Shown piece by piece: positions 8,966 to 20,900 of a DNA stretch of 37,833 nucleotides. Source of the stretch: a virus. The stretch is taken from the IMG/VR virus record IMGVR_UViG_3300021371_000047, positions 1-37,833 of that record, one strand, 5' to 3'. The position numbers and the translations under genes were made by a program. Numbering within the stretch: position 1 is the stretch's first letter; each line of letters begins with the position of its first letter. The notes beneath the pieces are model-generated. The model was given only the letters and a program-made list of their open reading frames with translations, was not told where the DNA came from and ran no database searches.

Positions 8966-11900
8966 AGTTTCCTGCTCTAAGGAAAAATCCGATACTTGTT
9001 TCAGTTTCGGTTATTGACTCGCCTAAACGTTGCCAAATATTACCTTTTTTCCTTACAATCACTATATTCTTTTGTTCAATATTTAATATTGCTGGGCTTT
9101 GTATTACTATTCTTGCATTTTGTTGATTGTTATAATATTCTATTACATAATCTGCAGGAACAATCGAATCTGCTTCAGGTGAGTCAAGTCCAACTGTTGC
9201 ATCAAACTTAGCAAATGGTTTTCCATTTAGTCTAAGACCGTTTACAAATACTTCAAATTCGTCTGTTGACAAAGGTAAGAAGTTTAAGTTTACTGTGCTT
9301 ACATTAGTAGCTGTCTGACTTTGTGTAGTGTCTACGTAAGGTACGTACTTACTAATATCAGCTAAGAATACTTGCTCTCCTTTTGGATGTATATTTGCAA
9401 CACCTGTGCCCAACGTGCCGCGGCGTAGTTGTTTTAACACATTTCCTTCTTTTATAAGATATTCAATGCGCTCTTTATTAATCATAAGCACACCTGGAAT
9501 ATTTTTTGTTCTATCAGGCTCAACTAAGTTTGTTCCGTCTTCAACTTCAATACTTAGGCTTAACTGCGTAATTGGTTTTGCAAGTTTAGTCGGTGGTGTA
9601 TCAATGCGGCTATAGATTGTTCTGTTAAGAATATCTTTAAATATTCTGTAGCGTACTATAGATGAGTCAGCGCCTAATGTATTAACTTGGATATCCAATG
9701 TATCTTGCACTTGTCCTGGAACTAGTTCTTCAACACTTTTACTTGTAGTAGGAGTAACAAAGCTATCACCATCTACAATAATTTCTTCAGCAGTAATGCC
9801 CTTAGCATTAGAATAATTCATATTACCGCCGTCAAGATCTAGATCATAAGTTCTTGCATCATAAAGTATACTACCGTCACTTGTAGTTTTTCTTACTATG
9901 AATGCTACTCTTGATTCATCAGCACCTAATACTGTCGTTGCTTGTAGATCTTCTAAGTGTAAAATTTGAGTACTTCCGTCACCAACTAACGTAAGACATG
10001 TTGCATCAAGATTAGTTTGCTGAGGTGTATCGAAGTTTGGATCATCTAGTCTTCTATTTGTTACAACATTACCGTTTACGTCATAACCGACTCTGTAAAC
10101 ATTATAAGCAACATTGTCTTCTAATGGTTTATTTAAAACAATAGCACTAGAATCATCCATATAGACAATTTCATCTTCTTGTGTATTTTCAATTTCGTCC
10201 CAAATATCGTTAAACCATCCCTTAGTATCCCAACCAAAGTTTGTATCAAATTCAAAGCTCTTAACTTCAACGCCGCCGTAATCAACACCGTCCATAAGTT
10301 GTGCAATATCATTACCAAATGCATTTGCATCTGGTGTATATGCAACTTTTATTCTATCAACTGCATTTAACATATTGATATTTTTAGTATAGTTAATTGC
10401 AATTGACGCATTATTTACTGGTGCTACATCAAACACAATTTGACCTACGTATCTAGTATAACTTCGTGTTGTATCTTTAATATTATATACATTAAACTGG
10501 CTTGCTAGTACTTCTTGATTGTTAACTAAAATACTAATTGTATTTTGATCCAAGTTAGCTGGAAAAATTAAGTCAAAAGTAGTTTTACTTCCTGTACCTG
10601 TAAATGTTTCAATTTTTCTCATATCTTCTGGACTTAACAACGGTGTAACACTATTTCTATCAAACTTAATTGTAGTATTTGCAGTTCTTGCCAACATATC
10701 TCCTAGGACAGCAATAGCTGTTGCAGGAGTACCTGCACTATTAGGCGGTGGAGTAATTTTCACTGTTGGTGTTTGGGTATATCCTTTACCTTTATTCGTG
10801 ATTACAATATTAGTTATTGTTCCGTAGCCTACATATGCTTGTGCTGTTGCGCCAGTACCGTTACCGATAATCTCAACTTTTGGTGCAATAGTATATTCAG
10901 TTCCAGGATTACTAATAATAATTTCAGTAATACTTGCTCCGATATTATCTAACCAATTTTTTCTAGGATATTCGTTTACTAAATCGTTATCAAAAACTGC
11001 TACTCCGTTTTTTAGTTGTACACTTATCGGTGTAACTTTACCAGTGTCTACATTGTAATATACTGGTAAATCAAAATCTGATACTGACGTACTAGCGGTT
11101 TCAATTTTTTGGAAATTACTTATAAACTCTCTTATATTAGTTTTGTAAGGTTTTACTTCCTCGATATATCTTTTATAGTTTTCTAAATTATCTATATTGT
11201 AGGTTAAATCTTGATCTAAATTTCCTGCTAGGTGCTTAACCTTAATAAAGCTAGTTTTGAAGAACCAGTCTGGATTTTGTTCAGTAAGAATATATCTTAA
11301 TGTTGCAATAAATAGTTGATTATACTCTATACGCAAATCTTTAATTAGTAATGCATCACGGATGGTTTCTAGTATTACTCTTAATTCAAATCTAGGATCG
11401 ATATCAAACAAGAACGAATCAAAACTCTTATTATCAAATCCAGAGTTTGAAGTTTCATTTCTATATAGATTATCTTTAAATTGTATTGTGCCGTTTTCTC
11501 TGCCAACAGTTTTATAATCGTTTTCAGTATTAGTGTTTACTTTTTCAAGCAATGACCAACCGCCTGTGCCGACTGAGTTAACTTTTATAATATCCCCTAA
11601 TTTATCGTCAATAAATGATAATTCATATGTGCTATTAATTGTATAATCAGGATTAGTTAATACACTGTATTCTGTATCGTACCAGTCAATATAAGACCAG
11701 TATTTTGTTATATCATAACTTTGTACTTTGATTCTGTTCCATTTTAATTGTTCATTGTCGTAAGCATAAATGCTCCATTTATTATCAACTTCTGAATCAG
11801 ATTCTACAAGTACACTATGTCTTCTAACATCAATTTGTGTTGTATTGGCATAATTCTTGCCGCCGTAAATTACTTCAACTTTTGTAATTTGGCCTAGATT

Positions 11901-14900
11901 ATTTAATCCGATATCAAATCTAGCATCTTCACCAAAGCCATTTATTTTATAAGAAGGTGCAGTTTTATAACCTCTACCTGGATCTATAATTTTAACTTTA
12001 GTAATTTTTCCGTTTATAATAATAGGTTCTAGCTTTGCTTGTTTTACTTTTGTTCCTACTAGCGATAGTTGATCTAATGAATCAATTTTAACGTCATATA
12101 CTCCTGATTCAAATGTCGGTAACGGATCTTTTTGATCTATTGCGCTTATATTAAACTTTTCAATAACTAATTCGTTGCTTAAAACTACATTAACTCTTTC
12201 AATAAATTCTTTAAGAGCTTCTCGTCTGTTTTTAAACATACCTTGTCTAGGTGTAGACTGTACACCGTATTTTTGTTTTTCTGTTAAATTAACATCAGGA
12301 ATAGCTCTATTGTTTACGTCAAACCCAATTAAACTATCAAACCATTTTAATTCAATATCAGCAGATGGTCCGCTAGTATCTAGTCCGTCTGTAATTAATT
12401 TATATGCACTATGACTATTTTGTTTATCAATATTAGTATTACTATATCTTATTGCTAGTACAACGTCAGTGTCATATACAAGCCCGTTGCAGTTATTTAG
12501 AACAATTCTATTACTTGATAACATACTTAGATATCTGTAGCCTTGCTGCCTTGGTACAGCAATTAACCTAGCAATATCTAGTGTTGTAAGAGTTCTATTT
12601 GTTTTTGCAGGAATAATTTTTGCATTCTTTACCCAATAGTAATACTTTTCCGAGAAAGTTTGACTTTGTTCGTTAAAAACAAACTTCTTACTATACTGAG
12701 AATCACCATATAGTGTTTGTCCTGTAATACTTTGTGCTATTCCATCAGTTGTTTCTGATAGTTCATCCCATTCACTCGGAAGGTAATCAGTTTCTACCCA
12801 TTCGCATACATCAACAGTAGCACCTGGTTGTAATTCATTCCAGTTGTCTCGTTGATAATTGATATCACCTTGGTATGGATATGTAAATGTAGACGTACCG
12901 GTATTCCACCACACCATTCCTACATGATTTTCTTCCCAATAAAATGTATTAGCAGTATCACCAACATTATAATATGCTGGATCAAATGGTACTTTGAAAT
13001 TAATATTCTTATCTGCAGGTCCTGCAATTTTTCCTTGGATAGGATCAATATAATCTAAGTAAGTAATAATAGAATTTGTTCTTTTATTATATAAAAATGC
13101 ACCTTGTATTTTATCAAGGTCAACCGGGTGTATTAATTCTCTGCTTACATTCCAACCACTAGAATTAACTTTCTTTCTGTAATCATATAAGCCACCAACA
13201 TAAACATTGTTTTCTTTTGCCGGAACGCCTACATATATATGATTTGCATTAATAAGAACTTGCTCCCTAAGTTCTTTAGTAACATTATCATACGGAATGC
13301 TTTCAGCAAATATAAATTTATTTTTTACTTGTTCGTAAACATAAATTACACCAGGATCATAATTAACTTTTTGGAATTCAGTTTGGTCTAGATCAAATAA
13401 AGTTTCGTCTGCATCAAAGATAGTTGTTGTAAGGACTATGCCTGCAAAACTTGCAATCGATAATACGTTATCACTAAATGACAGCGAGTAGCCAAAGTTT
13501 AATGATACTGAATTTTTTGGAGGCTCTAATGTTTGTGTTAGTTCATACGTTCCGTTTGTATTAGTGTATAGGTATACTTTTCCTACATTTGTTCCGTTAT
13601 CGCTGTTGTGCGGTTCAGAAATTGCTAGAAAGCTACCGTCTGTACTAAAATCATACGACATTCCAAATTCAGTTCCGCTAACAGGAGGTCTAATTGTTTG
13701 AGACTTGATATACTTTCCTGAAGTTGTACTACCGTATATACGAATTTCGTTTGTTACTGTGCTATCTAGAGCAATATTAGATACTTTTACAGCAAGAGCA
13801 GTTGCAGTATTGTTTAACACAAAATTATCAATACGAACATCGTATCCTGTATTTGCAACAGGTTTTAAATAATTTTGATATGCAACGTCAGCTGTAACAA
13901 CCCATAATGCATTTGTAGCCGAAGGTGCTTGACCGTTTGGTGCAAAGTTAGATTGTGCCACATAATACAAATCATTATGCTCTACAATATCACCAATTCT
14001 ATAGTCGTGTACAGTTTGCCAACTTCCTTTATAATTAGTGTCAATTATTCTTCTCCAACTTGTAGGCTTGAAGGCATTTAAGTTGTTAATTGATCCGTCT
14101 GTTTGATCTGCAGGTGTTAGTGTTTGTTGTATTTCATAGTACTTTCCGTAATGGAATACAATGTCTCCTACGGAATACGACAATGTTCTATTCCAGTTTC
14201 CTCTAAATCTATTTTCGCTTAATGGACTATTTTCAAAATATTCAATGCTATAATTACTTGCTGCATATAGTTTGTAACCAGTATCTGTAGAAATAATTTT
14301 TACTGTTTTGCCAAATTGTGCATTAGGCATACCAAAAGATTGCTCACTAACAATCTGAGCAACTCTTACATACTGATCCGGAGCAGATTTATAATATATA
14401 ATTACTAATCCTTGATCTTCGACTCCATTGTCAAGTGTTGCACTTGATTTTACTGCATCACCTTCTGGTGTGCTAATGTTATAAACTTGTTTCCAATTTC
14501 TGTTTAAAGAGCTAGGCGTGTCTGCTTGAGTTGGTGCACCAGCAATGCTAAATAGTTCTGTATAAAAATAATATTCTTTATTAATAAGTGTTGCTGATTG
14601 ACTAAATGCAAATGCATTCTCAGCTTCAAATACTAAAAACTTTCCAATATTAGTCCCTGTTGGAACTATAACACTGTTTGAATAATCAATCTGATTATTT
14701 ACTGTGCGGATTCTGCCAATATCTGCATTGCCGCGCTCTCTAATTAATCTTACTGACTGTACGTTTTGTTTAAGTTGCCAATCTCCTTGTGTAATCTTTA
14801 TGTAGACTCGTCTACGATTACCTTGTGTGCTACCAAAAGTTTTTACATGCACTACTTCAGCTTTATTAAATGGTGCTAATGGAGTTTCACTTACTAATAA

Positions 14901-17900
14901 GTTTGTATCAAGAGCAAATTGTTGATCAATAATAATATCACCAACTTCGAACTCCTGCTCACCAATTTGAGCAACGTTTACATCATTTTCAAAGTCAATA
15001 TATCCGTCCCATATATCAATAATTGTTTGTTCTTTATTTAAATCTTCAAATGTAAATCCAACTGTAGAAATTTCGTCTGACGAATCATCATTTTTATTCA
15101 TGTAGAAATTAAAACTATCGCCTATTTCTGTAGTAAATTCTTGTCCAACTCTTACTAAAAATTTATTACTTAAATTGTCAGGAGAACTAATTTGTTCAAT
15201 CATACTTGCTCTACGATTTTCTTGTAAAAAATCACCAATTAATAATTCAGTGTTGCTTATATTATAATATGTATTTCTGTTTTTTGTTTCTTCGCTATAA
15301 TTTTCTTGCTTGAATAGATCAGCATATACTAAACCTTTGCCTTCTTCAAAGTAAGTTTCACCATTATTATACTGTGCTACATCTATTTTCCAGAATCCAT
15401 TAAATTCTTCTTCAAATCCGTATTCTACTTTATTATAATCACCTAATAATTGTATTTCATTTGTTGTTTGATTTTCTACATAAGCAGAACCAGATGCATT
15501 AAGTACACCTTTGATATCTTTTAGATATACAACTGCATTACTTGCATCAATTGCTACATAGTCGACTGTTGCTGTACTTGCTCCAAGATTAGTTGTAAAT
15601 AATCTTACAAAATCGCCAACTGATGGTGTTTTAGCAATACTAGTAATAGTAATAATTGCTTCTATTTTAGATGCAATTGTATGATTATTTTCAATTACTG
15701 CTTTATCAAGTCCGCTTACAGAATTGTTCCACGGAGAATATACTATATTGTTATTAAGTTGTGTCTTTTCATTCCATTTAAGACTTATTACGTCACCAAC
15801 TGAACTACCTTGGAACATATCCGTAGGTGCTCTTAGTATAAAATGATCTACATTAGTATTTGCTAATCCTGGATTACCAGTACTTAGTAAATTTATATTT
15901 GTATCTGTAGTGCGATCAATAATCTGTGTGTAATTATCAAACGTACTAAATGTAGTTGCATCTTTTTTACTATTAATACTTGTGTTTGCTTGCCATAATG
16001 TTTCTTTGTGTTTTACAATATCCCACTTGGTGTAATTTTTTGTTTCTGCAAATTCACCTTTATAAAAAGTTTTTACTGCGCTTGCATTTGGTACGCCAAC
16101 TGCTAGATATTTTCCGTCGTGTGATGCAGAAATACTTTCGCCATAATTTGATTCAGTGCCGTCATAAAAATCATTAGAATTACCTAGTGTTTGTGCTAAT
16201 CCTAAATCATCGTTATCTTGATTACGTCTGTAGTAGAACACTTCGCCGCCATCGCTACTAGGTGATGACACATATACTTCTTTGTTATCAGCAGTAACTG
16301 AAATCGACTTTGTAAATTCTTGATCAATATCTGCTAGGTTAGAAGAATCTTCTAAATCATTTGGATTGTATTCTTGTGTAACTGAATTATAAACTGGCTT
16401 GTTGTCTAATACTGCCCATGAGTTATTTTCATAGTTGTCGATCCAAACTCTTTGATTGTCAAAAATACTATTTTGTGCAATGTTATTATACTGATCAAAA
16501 TCTTCTACTCTTACAGTTCGTAGTACACTTAAACTATATTCTTCATCTGTAAAATCTAAAAATTCATTTGTTTCAGGTATAGCAATAACAATAGTTTCAT
16601 AGTCAATTGTTACTACTTCAAAGTAACCGTATACAGAATAAAGTTGTGCACCAGTAATTGCAATTAAATCTCCAGCTACAATTGAATATAGTGAATTTTG
16701 TCTAACTGTAAGTGTTGCTGTTGTTCTATCGAATTCGTCTAACTCAGTATTAACAAACATTTCTCTTACAACAAATTGACTATCTACAATTTGAAATACT
16801 GTCCAATCGTTGGGTGTTTTATCCGTAATCCAAATATACTCGCCTGCTGTAAGTTGATTATTATCAATTACTTTAAGGTCGCTAATTGATTGTGTTTTGT
16901 ATTCTACATCATCTTCGTGTACATATCCTCGGCTTTCGGTAAATTCTTCTAATACCTTTGTTGGAAATAATTCTTCAGTAGTATCAATCGGTTTATCTAA
17001 TAGTTCGTGTGTGCGGACTCTGTATACTGTGTCAAATACATCATTAGGCATATAATCTAAAATTTCAATTGCTTGTGGTGATTCTCTAAATTTAGATTCA
17101 TCTAGTGGTATTTCTATTTGTTCAACGTTTTGATATGCACCATACTTGCCAACTTGCACTGCCCATTCTTCAAATACTTCAACGCTGTTAGATTCGCCTC
17201 TTAAACTATTAAAGAAATTATCAATAGAATTCATCGTACCTTTATCTTGTAACATACCTTGATAAAATTTATACTGAGATACATCATCGTTAATAATATT
17301 AGCAAGATAATCACGCTTTTGATATCCGATTAAATGCTGTGCTAATTTATTTTGTTGTTCGTCAAAACCGTCGCTGTCAATATCATAATAATCTGCAAAT
17401 TGATTAATTCTATAATCAAAGTTTGTAATTAATTTAGACTCTGGTTTATCGTTTAGTCGTGTCCAGTAAGAATAATCAAAATCTTTTGTACCCGGAGCAT
17501 TATATTTGGCAACATAATAAAATTCTTTGTTCTTTACAAGACTACCAATTTGGTAATCCTGCCATGGTTCCCATTCAGTTAGTTCTGCATCATCATAAAC
17601 AAATCCTGGAATATTTAAACTACCATTCCAGTTGTCACTTCTATATCCAATCAACTTTAAACGTTCTTGTCTATAACCAGTACTAGGCTGATAAATTAAA
17701 TCGTTAAACACTGTTTCGTTATCAATAATTACAACATGTTCTTTTTGTACAAGTGGTAATTTTACATTATAAATTCCATTATCAGAATTTTTAACTGTTA
17801 AACTAAAACTGTTATTGTCACGTAGAATACTACTAAACTTTCTGTTTAATGGCTGTGCATTTTCGTCAAGTAAACTATATCTATAAAAATTATCATATAT

Positions 17901-20900
17901 ATCATCAACAACTGTAAAGTCTCTTTTAAATTCAACTTGAAATGCTGCTGGGCTTAATGCAATTGATGTGCCATTTGCCCATCCTTGCGCAGTCCAAGCT
18001 AAAAATTCCTTTGCTGCATTTGTCCAGTTAGTAATTGTTTCGCTTTGTTCGTCAACATAGTTAAATTCAAATCCGTTAACTTCTAAATATCGTCCATAAC
18101 CTATTAATAAGTCTATAACGTCTTGTAACGTTTTTAAAACAGTGCCGTAGTTTATTTCTAAAACAGTATTATACTTAAATTCTTTTTTAATTGTTCCCCT
18201 AGTTCCACCTACTGTTGGAATTTCAGGAATCTTTGTAATATTATCGTTTGTAAATGTATTTCCACTAGTAAAATCACTTGTAGCACGATATAGATTAGAA
18301 TCATTTACAATGATTTGTCCTTTTACATAAAATTGTGCAGGTGACCAATCTACTGAAGTTTCAAGTGTACCACCAATAACGATATTTGCATCTCTATTTG
18401 TTGTTACAGGGGCATAATATTTAAACGATGGCTCGTCATCATTGTAACCACTTACTATATAACCAGTTGTTGACTTTTCAATCTTTACTCCGCTGTATAC
18501 AATACTGTCAACAGGTGAACTTGTATTTGTATACACAGTAATATTTTCATCTGGTACAAAAATATTAGCAGTATTTTGCGCAGCTGGATTTTTACTATCT
18601 AACACAATGTTTAATTTTGTCTTATCTGTATATCCTGCTAATCTAAATGCAACTTTATTTTCTATTGATCGTATATCAGTTTGAAATTCGTCATAAGTTT
18701 TTAATACGTTACTTCCGATTAGAGCATGTATAAAGTTTACAACTCCGCTAGTTAATACCTTAGTTGTATCTTCATATGTATTAGGAAATATTAAATTTTC
18801 TAGTTCAACATGTCTGCCTGTGTTAGAATAAACTATTTGATTTGCAAGATTTTTTGTTGTTCTCGATACATCAAATCCTAATGCTAAGAATTTAGCAGGC
18901 TGATTTAGTAGCATAGCTTTTACTAAACTAAACGGATATTCACTACTGTTTCTCCATGCTGCTTCTACTGGTGCATTATCGCCAAATTTAAATGCGCTAT
19001 TAGTATCCCTAAGAACTGTGTTTTTTGCATATCCGCAACTAACGGGAGATAATAAATGTCCTTGAGAATCTACAGGAATAATACTAGTTAATCCCGGACG
19101 TGCATATTTTTCATTAACTTGTATTAATAAATTAGGATCTTTAATTCTACCTTCTTCTAAATCTTTCCAAAGTATATTATTGTTACTTGTATATGGTGCT
19201 TTACCATAAGTGTCTTCCCACCATTTTGGTTTAATTGTTAAACCAAGCATTTCCCAAGGATGTGTATGAGGACGATCAGTATCATATAATTCTAAAAATA
19301 CACCTCTCCAATATCCTGGCAAAAATGCACCATCAATAGAACTAGTTGACTTGCTATAATTAAACGTAAATTGGTCTTGACTAAAATAAAATTTATTAGA
19401 AGTATAATCTATGCCAATATTAGTATTCCATGTGATAAAGTCTTTAAGTAAAATTCGATCTAATTTAGACTTATTAATTCCTTTTCTAAATTTACCGCTT
19501 ACAAAATCATCTTTATTAAAAATATTTGCATTATAATTTGATTTAATATTATTAAAAATTCTTTTTTCTAATTCTAAAAGTAGATTGTCTCTGTAATCTT
19601 CATATGCTAAAATTCGGCTACCGTCATGTCCAATAATTATTGCTTTGCCAACTGGATATACTGGTATAGACAAACTTGCGCTTTTAGAGCATACATACAA
19701 AGATTTTGGTGCAAAATAAATTCTGCTACTACCGTTTATTTCAACTTGAGTTACTTCGCCATTACTGTCAGCAAGTTTTGCCGCAGAGCGATCAACATAT
19801 AAAGGATAGAACCATCCTACTTTTTTACTAGAAGTGTTTTGACCATAAAGCTGATAAGCATCTGCTGTGTTTATTTGATTTTGATTTGATAACCATTCAT
19901 CATCACGAACAATCTGTGGTTCATAACTAGGGTATAAGCCTAGTTTTGTTGGTGTAGGCGGTACATACGAACCATCCGTATTATTATATTCGTAAACTTC
20001 TACTACATCATTAATTTGTTGTGCAACTAAAAGTTGTAGAAAACTTTCGTCTGTAAAAATATAATCTTTGTTATGAATTAATTGTTCGCCGTTAAAATAA
20101 ACTAACACTGAGCTAGTATTAAGCGTTTTTAAATTAAAATTTGTGCTTAATGGATAATAAGTATTTGCATCATCAAATATGACATATTCATTTCTTATAT
20201 GTCCTTTGTATCCGATCATATCTGAGAAATAGAAAGGCTGTGTTTTAGTTTTATCTTTGTTTAGCTCTTTGATAATTGCATCAACATGCTGTTTTACTTC
20301 ACCGTCAAAACCTAATGTTTCTGAAGTTTGTAAAAAGTTTCGTTTAAACTTATTATATTCTCTCATAGAATATTCTATAGATTTAATAATATTGTATTTT
20401 TTATCTAATGTAAGATACATTGGTAAATTAAGCGGACCTGAATGTTTTACAAAACGTTTGCCGAAGCGATCTAAATCGCCTAAATCTTTTAAGTTGCTAT
20501 ATCCTGGATAAACACCATCGAAATCACTAAGGTCGTCTATCATAGTTTTTACATGATCATTAACTTCGCCTAATGTAAATGTAGATACGTCAGCATTTAA
20601 CGGATTTTTTTCTAAATTAATCGGAAACTCGTAATATCCATTTTCGTTTTTAGAAGCTGACGATTGTGTTTTTATAACAACTAAATCGCCCACTTCTACA
20701 TTATTAGAAAATTCAACTATCAGTCTATTATTATTTTTTATAAGTGTATATAGATTTTTATTCTGTATAATATTATTAACAAACACTTTAACATTTAAGT
20801 CAGTAATATTTGTAGCATTATCATAAACGTCAATTTCAAAACTAGTTTGTTGATTAATTGATGCTTGATATTCTCTAACTACTGGTTGCTTTGATACATA

